Positions 45,874 through 58,501 of a stretch of 64,000 nucleotides of DNA are shown piece after piece; position 1 is the first letter of the stretch, and each line of letters begins with the position of its first letter. The stretch lies in NCBI GenBank assembly GCA_023078685.1, contig JALGAS010000001.1, positions 5,332,001 to 5,396,000 of the forward strand, written 5' to 3'. A model generated the notes under the pieces. It was not told the origin of the DNA. It did not search any database and saw only the letters and a list, made by a program, of their open reading frames with translations. Source of the stretch: Neopestalotiopsis rosae (lineage: Eukaryota > Ascomycota > Sordariomycetes > Amphisphaeriales > Sporocadaceae). The position numbers and the translations under genes were made by a program.

Positions 45874-47537
45874 TTAAGCACCAATCTTGAAACCACCAGG
45901 GAGACGAGTCTGGAAGACTCTCTCGGGGTCATACTTTTGCGAGATGGACAGGAGCTTGGCCTGGTTCTCGGAGCCGTAGCCGGCGTAGATCTCCTGGAAG
46001 CCGGCGGCGTCGCCCATGTAGTTGAAGGCGTCGTAGAGGCCGGCGGCGGCGGTGGCGGCGTTGATGGCGGCCGTCGTGTTCTGGACCCAGGCGTCGACGG
46101 CGTCGGCGTACGAGTCGCCGACCCACTCGACGACCTCGGCCCAGCACAGGTAGGTGCCCTTGGTGGCAGGGTCGACGCCGAGGGCGTTGCCGGTCGGGTT
46201 GGACGACTCGGAGCCGGCCTGCCAGAGGGAGCCGATGGGCTGCCAGTCGATGGAGACCAGGCTGATGTTCTCAAAGGGAACGGCGGCGTACAGGTCGGGC
46301 AGAGCGTCGGAGAAGACCTGGTTGGTAATTTGGATGCCCTGGAGAAGCTCGTCGTAGGTCTGGCCAACGGTGGTACCAGCGACAAAGATGTCGTTGATGT
46401 GGTCAGTCACAAGTTCTCCGGTGGTGACGGCGAACTCGTAAAGGGTCTGGAAAGCGGTAGTGTCGGAGATAGTGGGGATGTCGAAGAACATCTGGAAGCA
46501 CTCGGGGTACGAGACCGTGGCGCTGTCGTAGAAAAGGATGACGGCAGCGACGGAAGAGTTCTCGGATGCGGCAACAACCTGGGGAACAATGTGCGAGAGG
46601 GGATCGGTGTTGTAAGCCGAGAAGTTGGCAATGGCCTATTTCATGGTGAGCTTTAATACATGAGTGACGATCATACGGAAACTTACAGCAAAGAGGTCCT
46701 CCAGGTAATCCTCGGCAACACTGTAGACACCAGCCCAGACTTGGGTAGATGCGAAGGTGCGCAGAGTGAAGCTGGTGACAATACCAAAGTTGCTGCTACC
46801 ACCCTTCAGAGCCCAGAAGAGGTCGGTGTTCTCAGAGTCGTTGGCAGTGACAATAGTGCCGTTGGCGAGAACGACCTCGTACTCGAGGACATTGTCAGCC
46901 GCCCAACCGTGCTGGTTGCCGTGGAAGTTGACACCTCCAGCGAGAAGAAGGCCGGGCACACCGACGGGCGAGAGACGACCACCGGCCACGGCCAGGTCAT
47001 ACTGGGCTAGATACTCGTACACGGTACCCCAGCGGAATCCAGGTCCCAGAGTCAGGGTGCTCTGGTCATCTGACAGAGCAATGGAGCTCAGGTTGGAGAG
47101 AACAGTGAGGAAACCATCGTCAATGTTGTTGGCTCCCTTTGTATCGTGTTAGCCACTGGTATTGTGTGATCATTGTTTGAATGACTACAGGGACATACCT
47201 TGATTCCCATGTGACCACCACCACGGACAGCAAAGTCAGTGCTGGTAGAAGTACTGATCTCAATACTGGCGGAAATATCAGAAGCAGACTCGGGCCGGAA
47301 GACACAAGCCGGGCTCATGAGCTCAGTGTTGGACCAGAACTGCGACGTCTCGTACTCGTAGACGTCATCGCCAGGGTAGAAAGTCTTTCCGGGGAACTTG
47401 ATCTCCAGAGCGGCGCAACCTGCCACGGCCGACGAGTTGGTGTCGCGCTCTACGCAGGTCGCCTCAATCAAGGCGCTATGCAAGCCCAAGGCCGTAACGA
47501 GCTTGCACATGATGGAGGTAGTCATCTTGGCCGCCAT
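45874..47537 (-). CDS. Secreted FAD-linked oxidoreductase, berberine-bridge-enzyme-like
   Basis: Three exons, 47537-47199, 47136-46687 and 46635-45874, with phase-0 introns of 62 and 51 nt; 516 residues. The N-terminus has a signal peptide ending near ALIEA; the ATG at 47525 is an alternative start. The FAD-binding PCMH domain shows VRGGGHMGIKG, where His109 is the expected covalent FAD attachment site, then GPGFRWGTVYEYL and GGVNFHGNQHGWAADNVLEYEVV. The usual second attachment Cys (GxCxxVG) is replaced by Arg in GGRLSPVG, so single attachment is likely. The BBE domain at the end has QAKLLSISQKYDPERVFQ. Family members oxidise sugars or secondary metabolites. No other biosynthetic gene lies close by, so the substrate is unknown. 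Confidence 0.9.
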
Positions 47538-50500
47538 TTTGTTTGTCCCAGCAGCAAGTGAAAGAGAAACACTTATAACTTGACTCGCTGACTGAGAGAA
47601 ATTAAGATATTCACTATCAAGAAGAAGCGCCGTACTTATGGGCTTTTGTAGATTCATTCCTACCATAGTAATGATCAACCCCCCAGAGCCTTATTACCAG
47701 GGGAAGGGGTCTTGCGTGCCTGGTGCCACTGTTGCTATCGATAGTAGCTGCAAGGGGTTCAGGTACCCACTGAGGGAAAGGAAAGGAACCTCGGCCATGC
47801 TACATAGTGGTTGGTCGACTACAGAAACACTACCTGGCAGGCTGGCTGGGTAGCGGGGCCCGCAGAATTGGCGAGCAAAGGGAAGATGGGCCGACGCCGA
47901 TGGAAAGTCGACGGGCTCCGGGCGGCGCGCGCAGTTTGGCCTTGATCAGGTATGGCATGATCCCCAAGTGGCCAAGGTGGGACTTTGCGCGTCCATATAG
48001 TTAGTCGCTGCGAACGGCCGGAAGAAAGAATATAGTCGTCGTCAAGCCGTAGTTTAGTTTCCGAGTACTGGCGACATGACTGCCATGTACTGATTCAAAT
48101 CGAGATTCCGCTAGATCCAGACCGGTCCGGGTAGCTGGTGGACAATTCAGATTCACTCGAGGTAATAATTCCTGCCTCGGAACATACCGTTGAGCGGCGG
48201 CATTAGGGACAATGTCAAGTCCGCCTATATTTGGAGGGGCCCAGAATATGGTACAATTTGATTATTGTCATCGCCGCAGCCACAAGGACATGCTGCGTAG
48301 TGACAAGGCTATACCCGCTGAGGCGTATTGACAATCAGATAATCACAATAATGATGTGCAACGTTTGCAGTCAAATTTCGGGTGCGGGTGCGGCGTCAGG
48401 CTTTCCTTTCACCCCGCCGCCACAAAAACAGTTTGCCCGCCAGCCATGACGAGGCGCCCGTGGTTATGGCGGGCCGAGCCCTAGTCTTCAGCCATAGCAA
48501 CTATTGACTCTTTAAATTGCCATTCTTTGCACGCAGCAATCGAAGAATGAGTAATACGTATACTGGGCTGAGGTTATTCATGCGCCTCGTGTCTGAACAT
48601 GGATATTACTATAATTCTTCAGACCTAGGCCTCCAGGGAACTGAGGAGATAGAGCCAGATCTGGAGTAGTCGTTTTAAGCTGGCAGGCTGTGTATCCCAT
48701 GCCTCCCTGCGGACCTTGCAGCGTAGCACTGGCAGATACTGCCCTGCTGCATACATAGGTAAGCCAAAAAAGACCAGGGCGTTCGGCTGCTTGCCCGGCA
48801 ACTTGCCGCAGCCTGGACGGCTTCACTACTCCCTAGTCATCTTATTCATTGCCATCCAACCGGAAGCGAGTCGATACTCACGCGGTGAGGTTATGAAGGG
48901 GTTCGATCCACCGGGGGGCGAATCTGGCCAGTGTTCAGAACCTGTTCAAGGCCAAAGACAATCTGATACCTGTGGCCAATGTCCTGGCTGTGATTGGTGT
49001 TGTCTTGTGCATACAATGAGGCAGATATTAATCCTGCAGAGTGCGGTTGTTGTTGGAGGGCGCATTTGTTTTTCTGCCTCTCGGATGATACCGTCGATAG
49101 ATGAAAAAACGTTGGATCTGCAGTGGGAAACGGGGAGTGTCAACCCAGCCAGGCGGGAGCAATCCACCTCTAGTTATATTCGACAACGGAGATTATTCTT
49201 CAGGATTTGACAAGCTATGGGGTCGCTGGTACAGAGTACTCCCGTCATGATGCAGTGCTACAGAAGGAAAAAAGAAGAAGAGTGCGTGGCACAAGCGAGA
49301 AAGCCACGCGGGTATCGTGCATTCGCCTAAGTACGTAGGGGCGCCGTTCGCCGCCATACGAGAAACACACAATGCTGCGTACACCATCAGGAAGATGTTG
49401 CAACCAGCCGCGGAAATAATGTTTGATACCATCTTGGTTAGGGTCTTGCGAGTGCAACGTTGGACTCCGGAGACTTCGCACACATCCGAGGTCTCAAGAC
49501 TCAAAACCTTTTCCCACGACCGGTCCTGAATGTGGACCCCTCAAATAAAGTACATAGAGCATAGTACATTTTAGGTTAGGTGGTCAAGGCATAGTAGATG
49601 ATCATCTCTCGACTCCATCCGCCCTGTTTTCCCTCACTGGCCACTAACGCTAACCTCCAAGAGATCATCAACGGATCCTTTGTCTGCTAGCAACCAAGTA
49701 CGTAATTATATACCTCGTTTTGCAGCCAGTCAAGGCAGTCTCTGCATATCTGCCAGCCTGCGTACATCTGACCGCAATAATTTGGATATCAAATGGATTG
49801 CCTATCATAAAATTATTGAAGCTAGGGGACCCCGAAGACCCGTCACACTGGATTGAGATCGCTGTGACCACCCATTCGGGTTTCCCACGTGGCTTAAATG
49901 TGATGTGATGAGTTTCTGTGCCACATGGAGAGGGGATCGGGACTGTCGGCTGCCAGGGGGAGAAGGATTTCCGAAGTATACAGCCAGCCAGCCGGCCAGC
50001 AAGAATGTGTAGTGAATGCATGTCGCAAAAATCCAAATCGGCCATTATGCGGCAGCAGCTGCCACTAGCGAATTCTGGGCGTTTATAATGGCTTGTTAAG
50101 CCTCTCGGGCACTATTCAACAGAGGCTACCGGCAGCGCTTCCGAGCGGCGAGGACAAATGGCGCGCAAAGCCCGTCCTCATAGTCCGACGAAACTGACGA
50201 CTACTATGTACCTCTTGCCTAAGCTGGGCTTGGTAGACACACCGTAAAACGCCACAGGGTCCGAAAATGCTCAATATATCCGTAGACGCAACGCAACCTC
50301 TCAGGCCTCCTCGGCCCTCTGGACACATTAATGCCAGTGGCCAAAGTAGTTTGGTGGATTTAGTTTGTAAGACTTCATCTTATGCGATGCGTACACCGAC
50401 AGGGATAGGCTAAGTAACCGAACTGGGTCTCCGCCTGTGGACCCCCGGACTAGATACTACTATGTTTTTTTTCTCCCCTCCCTCCCTCGGTTTGTTTTAT

Positions 50501-52003
50501 TTCCCTCTTGCTTCCAGAAAAGACCGTCTGATCCCAAGTGGAGGTTAGTCAAGTCGCCTTAACCTAATAAGTCATTCGTTGCGGGAACAGGAACAATGTA
50601 TGCTTCGGACACATGCCCTAATACACAGTAACATATAGGAGAAGTTGACCACAACGGAGCAACAGCCACTTCCTCGGCCAAAAATTGGAGGCCGGCGGCA
50701 GGCCAAAATAATATAAAAGCTTATTTGGTATAATTTGAGAGCTGCGGAATAACTCCCGCATTGGCTCAGAAAAGACACACGATCAAAGTGGACGTCCTGC
50801 ACCGTGGAATTGGATCTGCTAGTAGCCCTGAAGTGATGATCGTTGCCTATCTTGTGTTGACAGCACTCGGGATCTTCACCGAACTAGTTACTATGGATAA
50901 TGGTACTGTACATAGTCGTGACATAACTTTTGAGTGGATAGTATTCAATAGGGCAAAGCTTGTTGATATTTTCTCAAAACGCCGTCTCGGAAAGTACGAG
51001 TACATACATGAAATGCAAAGTAGCGCACCTATTCGCCATTTTGTGAATTATCTGGCGCAAAAACTTTTGCTTCATGACTTCTCCTAATGCTCGCATATCC
51101 CCAAAACATGCACCCCTATCTGAGATGCTGAATAAGGTCAATGATTTAGCCCATAATTTACAAGACCAGGACCTCTGGGACCATCACCGTCGCGCGAAGG
51201 ACGCGCGATAATGGACGCTATACTCCATAGGCCAGTCATGCCTACTATGTACACATGAAATGTCTGCAAGGATCACCGAGGTGGTGAAATTGCTAGGGCA
51301 CCCATGTGAGTCGTCATGGACTCCAGGGGATGCACACAACGTCGAAGCGGGCCAGGGACAGAATGAATCTCTGGCGGGTCCAATGGCCTGATGTTTGCCG
51401 GCTAGACTTTGATCTTGATACCAATCGTGTATGAAGAATCAAGACTGCTACCTAGATAGATTTACAACGGTGCCTCGCCGGTCTCAATACTACCTGTCCA
51501 CGAACGAAAGTCAATGTAATTGGACTGATACCCCGGATGCAGCCTCGCTTAGCTTAGCTGCTTGATACTATCTGAAGTCAAACGTTGTCCTAGTTTACTC
51601 TTGCTGCAGGAACCACTGATCAGTGCCGCGGATCTTGGCGTGGGAGACACGCAGTAGAAGGGAAAAACCAGACGGCCAGTGTAATTTGACGCACCCCGTA
51701 CCTGACGAATGACCAAGCAAAGCAGGCCTATGCCTCCCAGGCGGAATAACTTAATAGTCATTTGGCCCCAGATCTTCAGACTCTCTTGCCTATCTTGCTT
51801 GTTCCCCAGTTTCTCTTGTTCTGTTCCCACGAAAGCCCAGAGCGCTTTCGGGCTCCGCGTGTCGATCGGTCCCTCACGGTCCGGCATTTCTGTTCCTACT
51901 TACCAAAGGATTTTAAAACCCTACGAGGCTGCTGCTGCTACTGCTGCTTCAGAAGCTAGCCTTCTGACCAGAGAGATTCCCAAGCAGAGAGAGGGTCGAC
52001 AAG
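47538..52003. other. Longest gene-poor region, 4.5 kb
   Basis: Between the divergent BBE oxidoreductase and Pth11-like genes. It contains many short frames without motifs, a polypyrimidine stretch at about 50465-50520 and mixed GC and AT blocks. A TTCGATCC segment near 48900 resembles a tRNA T-loop but lacks the rest of a cloverleaf. The last 100 bases are the leader of the Pth11-like gene, with a CTG-rich run at about 51929-51950. Confidence 0.4.
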
Positions 52004-53396
52004 ATGTCTGTGTATAATGGAGTCACATACGCCATGGCGGCGCCGGATGGCCAGACGCCAGATCAGAGCCATCCTTATGAAGCAACGCCCTTGATTGTGA
52101 TCACGGGTATATTCCTACCACTATCAGTCGCAACAATGGCAATCCGAACGTATACTCGGGTAATCATTTCCTCCAAAGTCGCTTTCGATGATTGTAAGCA
52201 ACCCACGACCAAGACTTATACAAAGACCTTTTGACTAACCATTCACCAAGACCTGATGATGGTAGCAATGATTCTTAACATAATAATGGTAGCATTAATA
52301 TTAGACAGTGAGTCTTTCCCTCCAGAGTCGACGTGACCATGACCCATTCACTAATTCTCAACAGTGCTGAACTACGGCCTCGGAAAAAATATGTGGGATG
52401 TTCCCCTCCAGCCGGACCTCTACCCGCACTGGATGGTCAGGAACGTCGTAGCAGCCATGGTTTTCTGTGCTTCGACAGGTGTGGCAAAGGGATCGATATT
52501 GCTATTCTACTTGCGAATCTTCCCATCGAAAGGGATGAAGATTGCCATCTGGACCGTTTTTGCCTTTACACTCGGATACTCGCTGGCCAGCGTACTGGTC
52601 AACGCTTTCAGTTGCAACCCAATCGCTGGCTCATGGTCGTTGGAGGATTCTTTGACGGCAGTGTGTATCAACCGCCCGGCTTTCTACTTTGCTCAGGCTG
52701 GCCTGTAAGTATATCCAAGCTGAAGGGGAAAATCTCAGGACTTCCAAGAAGCTGACACATTTCGACATTTACAGGGGCATTGCTACCGATATCGCCACCG
52801 TCATCGTGCCACTACCGGCACTCAAGTCTCTACAGCTCCGAACCAAGCAGAAGATCGGAGTCGCCTTTATCCTGACCATGGGCGCCTTTGTCTGCATCGT
52901 CAGCATCATCCGCCTGAGCTCCCTTTACACGCTGCTCACGGACTCGAACCTGACCAAGAACACCGTCATTGCCCTCATGTGGTGTATTCTCGAGCTCAAC
53001 CTGTCCATCATTGGCGGCTCCATACCCGCGCTCAAGCCCTTCGCCCAGCGCTTCTTCCCCAAGCTCCTGGGCACCTCTGGCGCCAACTCAAAGGGCCGCA
53101 GCACCTCGGGCGCCTACCCCTTGCCCTCGCAGTCGGCGCGGTACGGGCCGGGGAGCCACTTCTCGCGCGCCACCAACAACAAGTCCCAGATCGAGGCCGA
53201 CGACACGGGCAGCGAGGAGTTCATCATGTCCAACCTGGCCGGCGCGCAAATCTCCAAGACGGTACAGTTCGGCTACACGGTCGAGGAGACGCTAGACGAC
53301 AAGGAGCTGGACGACGTTGTCGTCACCAAGCCCGGACACGTCAAGAGCAAGGACTCCAAGAGCTCGGTCGACAGCGCGAGTTATATGCCACAATAA
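52004..53396 (+). CDS. Pth11-like seven-helix membrane protein (fungal rhodopsin-domain family)
   Basis: Four exons, 52004-52193, 52251-52307, 52365-52704 and 52775-53396, with introns of 57, 57 and 70 nt; 402 residues. Exon 2 is 57 nt and encodes a membrane helix (LMMVAMILNIIMVALIL). Seven helices are visible, beginning with LIVITGIFLPLSVATMAIRTYTR. The motif AKGSILLFYLRIFP in the third to fourth helix region, CNPIAGSW in the following loop, and the helix with IVPLPALKSLQL are hallmarks of the fungal rhodopsin-domain family that includes Pth11-related proteins. The C-terminal tail of about 130 residues is hydrophilic and Ser-rich. The founding member senses host surfaces, but most paralogues are uncharacterised, so a receptor role is inferred. 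Confidence 0.88.
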
Positions 53397-53608
53397 CATG
53401 TGGCACGTGTGAATTGCCAACCACGGAGCGTGTGGATGAGATATCTTTATTACTTTATTTAATTTGTCAAATATACCCCCAATTTCAAGTTTCCTGAACA
53501 CCGCGGCTATCTCCCGAAAAATACAATCTGTTCCCTTTATATGATGATACACTGTTGTCCTTCTCCATTACGTTGTACAAGTCTCATAGACTGATAAGAG
53601 GATCGAGC

Positions 53609-54756
53609 TCATCCTGTTAGAGGTAACGAGTGCTTTGAAAAGAAATGCATGATCCAAGAACTGGCATTAAAGGCAGCGGTCACCTCGCCTTCATTGTCAT
53701 CATTCTCCAACAGACTGGGCCACTGTGTTGAGTCAAGACATGTTAGCTTCTTTCTCTCTTCGAACATTCAATAACTCTCCTCCAAACACGCCAACGATGA
53801 GAGAGCTCGGAGTTCGGATTGCTTACATCATGCTCGATATTGTCACCATCGTAGACCAGGTTGACAAGCCCATTGCCCCAGGAGCTGTGGACGCCATTGT
53901 CGCTGTTGGCAATGGTGGTATTGCACACCTGGCTGGCGTTGAGGTCGTTGCGCTCGGCCCAGGCCTCGGCCCAGTGCCGCACGGCGGGCAGGCAGTAGGT
54001 CCGGAGCCCGCCCTCGTAGTCAATGGTCGGGTCGGCGCCGCCGTGGAACGCCAGGATGGGGATGGCCGAACGGCCGGCTTCGCAGGGTATCTCCACCGCC
54101 GCCGGGTCCGCGCACGACTTCTTCGTGGTCAGCTCGCTGATGTAGTAGGCGCCGCTCACGGGGGCAAAGGCGGCGATACGCGTCGACAGCGTCGCGTGGC
54201 ACGCCAGGCGGCCGACGAAGCCGCCGCCCTGCGACTTGCCCGTGGCGTAGATCCGGGACGTGTCGATGCACAGCTCCTCCTCGAGGGCGTCGAGCACGGC
54301 CGTCGTGAAGCCGTAGTCGTCGGCTTCGTTGCCTGGTGCCCCTTGCCAGGTTGTGTGTTTTGGGCGGTCGGCATCACTCTAGGTAGCATGATCGAGTCAG
54401 AAGACGGTCATACTCGTCGTGACCATGCAGTCATTGCTTACCGAAAGGCCTTGCAGATACACGACAATATAGTTTTGGTTGAAGAACGATGTTGTGAACT
54501 CATCCAGAGCGACTTGCTGCTCTATCTGCCGATTGGCTCCATGGTATGAAAGAATCACTGGCGTCGGGGTGTTTGGATCATAAGAGTCTGGAAGAAAAAC
54601 TCTATACCGACGACTCGTCGAGTCTGAATCACTAATCGTCACTGCGGTTTGGTTATCGTTCAGGAATCCAGATGTGAGGGAAGGAGTCTGGCCACAGCCA
54701 GCAGAAGCCGCCAGAGCACCCGATGCAGCAAAAGAAAGAAGTTGTAAGAAACGCAT
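53609..54756 (-). CDS. Secreted CE1-type esterase (feruloyl esterase / PHB depolymerase-like)
   Basis: Three exons, 54756-54442, 54378-53827 and 53722-53609, with phase-0 introns of 63 and 104 nt; 326 residues. The signal peptide ends near ALAAS. The alpha/beta-hydrolase has an oxyanion strand PVILSYHGAN, the nucleophile elbow ATGKSQGGGF with Ser154, an acid candidate in FHGGADPTIDYEGG, and the catalytic His288 in IEHD at the very end of exon 2. The last exon begins WPSLLENDDNEG and carries the conserved C-terminal helix. The family splits ferulate or other esters from plant cell walls, or polyhydroxybutyrate; feruloyl esterase seems likelier in a fungus. It points towards the Pth11-like gene (convergent, 212 bases apart). 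Confidence 0.87.
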
Positions 54757-55866
54757 TTTCACACACAAAATTGCCTACTGCTTATTCTGACTGACTTCTA
54801 TGAAGAAACCCTTTCTATAGAAGGCGTCGCCATGATTTAGCCTGTCTTGGCTATTTAACCATATAGCCATATCGTATACAATATACTCTGGTATTATGGT
54901 ACTACGTACATATGTATGTTACCCCCACGTTGGATCACTACGGCCGCTCGATAGGGCGGCCGTAAGGCAGTCAGTCGAGTTCAGTCATCAATACATAAGC
55001 TGAGTACGATTATCGAGTCCTCACCCATGAAGTACGAGGCCCTGCTGACATGGCACGACTCAATAGTGCGGTGCAATATGCCGTGTTGAAACATGCGCGT
55101 GAGCACACATCCGGCGGTGCGTTGCTGATAATGACATGCAGGGCTTTCCGTGTTGGTTGCATACGGGATCGAAAAAGGATGACCGATATATTGGCAGAAA
55201 AAGAAGAGCCGGGCTGAAAATAGGATATAATACGCAGCAGGCAGTAATTGACTGACTGACTGTGCCCCTGTTCCGGCCCCCAGCAGCAGCCCGACTAGTA
55301 AGCGAGCTCGGGACCGTCCACGAGGTGCAGTTTTGCTCAAACGAGATCCAATTTTCTCTTTTCTTTTCTCTGCATCGAAATCCCTGGGTACATGCAATTG
55401 CCTTTTCACGAGAGGCGCATAGTAATTGCCGCGGGTGCAAAGGTGCTGCTTGGCTGATAACCCTCGTGAATGAGGCTGATTGGCCAGCGGCACTTCAGCC
55501 CACCCAACGTTGCGGTTGTGCGACGCGCCACCTGCGGATATTTGTCACTTTTGACGACACACCGACAAGGCTTGGGAATAAATATTGTTGGAATGAATAA
55601 AAAATCACATTTGTGATATTGATGACCAGGATGGACAGATATTGATACAAAATCATGTGAAGCCCTCACTGCTGATTTCCTCGGGAGGCTATCGCGGGTA
55701 GGTCGGAAAGATCAAACAATTCTGACTATCAATGTGGATCAATGACTCTTGTCGTTGGGCATGTATGCTTATCTCATGCAGCTCAAGCAGCTCTAAAGAG
55801 TGAGCATCCATAGAAAAAACATTCAAGTGATATAGTCTAAGCTTTGAATTGTTTCATACGGTCTCA
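54757..55866. other. Intergenic, CE1 esterase promoter to GlnRS 3' end
   Basis: About 1.1 kb. It holds a strong hairpin-forming inverted repeat (54939-54964), 183 bases before the esterase ATG, and the 3' flank of the GlnRS gene. No gene seen. Confidence 0.45.
54939..54964. repeat. Inverted repeat with 11-bp arms and GATA loop
   Basis: TACGGCCGCTC (54939-54949) faces GGGCGGCCGTA (54954-54964), with one T-G wobble, across the 4-base loop GATA. It contains paired CGG/CCG triplets of the kind bound by Zn2Cys6 regulators and lies in the CE1 esterase promoter. Confidence 0.7.
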
Positions 55867-57813
55867 TTAACCACTCTTACCGGCATCCTCCTTGAGCGAC
55901 ACGATCTTGTTGAGCACAATCTTATCGTCGGTACTATCCGAGTCCACTGCAAAGTAAGCCACGCGCATGCCTTGGAAGCGCACACTCTCTGGGCCTCCCT
56001 TGCCGAGCTCGCTCTCACCAGCAGCCTCGGGCCAGGGGGCGCGTGCCTTGACCTCATCGAATCCGGATTCAATCAAAGCATCAGGGTAAACGATTTCGCT
56101 GTCTGGGTTGATGTCATTCAAGAAACCACCCTCGGCATCATCAGGCTTCTCCGACTTGAACAAGGAGTTAAACAGGCGAACCTCGACCTTGCGAGAGCCG
56201 GCTGCTGCCCAGTGGATAAAGGTCTTGGGCTTCTTGGTCTCCTTGTCGAAAACAGCCCGAATCTCTGTCACCTTGCCAGTCGCCTCATCCTTGCTGTAGG
56301 AAACGGCCTTGATCGGATAAGGTGCCTGGAGAAGACCCACAGTCTTGTTGGGTGCCAGACGGAAGTAGTCTTTGCTGTCCTCCTCACGGAAGTCGGAGCG
56401 ATCAATGTAGACGGTGGGCGTGAACTTGACCTTGTGAGATCCCATGGCAGCAATCTTGGGGTTGAAAGGCACATCGACCTCAACCTCCTCGGCGCCTTCA
56501 ATGATGACTGGAATGGGGTCAAGGACCAGCATGAGCCTGGGCACTGTCCTCTCCAGGTAGCGTCTGATGGTCTGGTCGAAGCGGGCAAGCTGAATCATGG
56601 TGGGTGCAGTAGTGATGCCAAGCTCATTGACGAACTCCAGAATGGCTCCAGGCGGCACACCTCGTCGCTTGATGGCAATAAGAGTGTAGAGACGAGGGTC
56701 ATCCCATGCTCGGACGTAGCCTTCCTGGACCAACTTCATGATCTTGCGCTTACTCAGGACTGTGCCCTGGATGCTGAGACGGCCGTACTCGCGCTGCATG
56801 GGCTGGTGCTCTACCAGCAGCTTGTTCAGCCACTCGTAGCTGACACGGCTCTGGACAAACTCGGTGGTGCAAAGAGAGTGGGTGATGCCCTCAAAGCTAT
56901 CGCAAAGACAGTGTGTGAAGTCGTAGGTGGGGTAGATGCGCCATGCATCTCCAGTACGGTGGTGAGGCTTCTCGAGGACGCGGTAGGCGGCCAGATCCCA
57001 CATCTGGGGGTTGCCGTCGGTGATGTCCATTTTCATTCTGAGGAATGCTTCTCTAGGCTTGTATTTGCCGTCTCTCATGCCACGGAACTCTGACAGGTTG
57101 GTCTCGACGCTCTTCTCGGCGTGCTCGCATCGGAATCGATCGCCGTGGCTCTCGCCACCACGCTGGGCTTTGATTTGCTCGTCTGCATGATTCTATGTGA
57201 TTAGCTTTTGGTCCAAAGGAGGAGGAGGAACGTCCTATTTCCCAAGTCTCGTACCATTGCAGTGACAAACGTATGCTCGGCCAAGCTCAATGAGCTTCTC
57301 GGCAAGATCATACAGCTTTTGAAAGTTGTCGCTCGAGTAGGTGATCTTGTAAGGGCTGAAGCCCAACCATCGCACCATTTGCTCAATGGCGACAAAGTAT
57401 TTCTCCTCCTCGGCCTCGGGGTTGGTGTCGTCATATCGCAGGTAGCACTCGCCGCCGTGGTATTTCGCAAAGCCAAAGTTGACAGCAATGGCCTTCGCGT
57501 GTCCAATGTGTAGGAAGCCATTGGGCTCGGGAGGGAATCGTGTGACAACGGGCTTGACAGGTCGCTCAGCGTGGACATCGGCGAGGAAGCCCTGCTTGAA
57601 CATGGCCTCGGGGTCGAGACTAGGCTCGTCGGCCCTCTCCTTGGGCTTTGGTGCGGCAGCAGGCTTGGGCGGCGCGTTCTCCTTGGCCTTTGCGGTCATG
57701 GCCTTCTTCGCCCTCTTCTTGGTGCGCTTGGCCAACTCGTTCTTCGACACCATCTCGCCGGTCTCCTCGTCAAGCAGCAGCTTGGCCGTGCCCTCGGTGA
57801 TGGCGTCGGCCAT
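55867..57813 (-). CDS. Glutaminyl-tRNA synthetase, cytosolic
   Basis: Two exons, 57813-57255 and 57182-55867 (72-nt phase-1 intron), 624 residues. After a Lys/Ala/Pro-rich N-terminal extension, the class I catalytic domain has [17 protein letters not shown] (HIGH) and [45 protein letters not shown] is the GlnRS form of the motif, not the GluRS one. VLSKRKI is the KMSKS-type loop. The C-terminal half is the beta-barrel anticodon-binding domain. It lacks the roughly 200-residue N-terminal domain of yeast GlnRS; the basic linker may replace its RNA-binding role. It charges tRNA-Gln with glutamine. The ATG at 57813 is the first in frame. Confidence 0.95.
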
Positions 57814-58501
57814 GATTGCTGATTTTCGTTTCGTAGATTGTGGTACAATTTCCGTTTACGTCAAATGACAATTGATCGTTGTTGAAAGTAAAAAAGTTCA
57901 AGATGGAAGAAGAGAAACTGGAACCATAGCACCACAACGGTAGTAGGTTGCACAGGTAATGAATGCGATGAACGGCGGTGACTCAACTGTGAACAGCCTC
58001 AATTCGAAAAATAGCCCCAATGGAGGGGCAACGAGGGGCAGCCAAACAGTCGCAGCCCAAAACAGAGAGCAGCAGAGATAAGCCAGTGATAAGCGCCAAC
58101 AGAGCATTTATGCACAGTTTATGCCGGACTTGCTGCATGGACTATCATTTTAGTGCTTCATAGGTTCGCCAGTTTGTGCACGCTCAGGTCATGGCTGAAT
58201 TGGTGGTGGACAATAAATTCATGCTATCGTAAATGCGTCCAATAACAATTGTAACATCCATTGAACATTATAATTGTGTCTTTGTGCCTTCGGCTCGATG
58301 AAGCGCGCTTCTTGAATCATCAAAATCCAAGCATTCTTTTAATCAGACTCAACTAGCCAGCAGAATTATTGGATTCCACGGAGACAAAGTGCGCTGCCAA
58401 TTCCACTACTTCGGTCAAGCACGCGCGCAACGTATTGCTCGCCAGATTGCTATTCGGCATAATCGTTTATTAAGACCTCTTTACATCTGCTCAAATGCCT
58501 C
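57814..58501. other. Intergenic, GlnRS promoter to fructosamine-kinase-like 3' flank
   Basis: Nearly 700 bases between two minus-strand genes; no RNA gene or repeat recognised. Confidence 0.5.

Noticed and set aside
45841..46656. Plus-strand open frame of 271 codons
   Set aside because: Antisense to the BBE oxidoreductase; Gly/Val/Asp-rich shadow sequence.
48880..48930. T-loop-like segment (GGTTCGATCC) suggesting a tRNA
   Set aside because: No matching acceptor, D or anticodon arm could be built around it on either strand.
53725..54549. Plus-strand open frame of 274 codons
   Set aside because: Antisense to the CE1 esterase exon that carries the catalytic Ser; composition is that of a shadow frame.
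55849..57093. Plus-strand open frame of 414 codons
   Set aside because: Antisense to GlnRS; no family features, and the minus strand carries all class I synthetase motifs.
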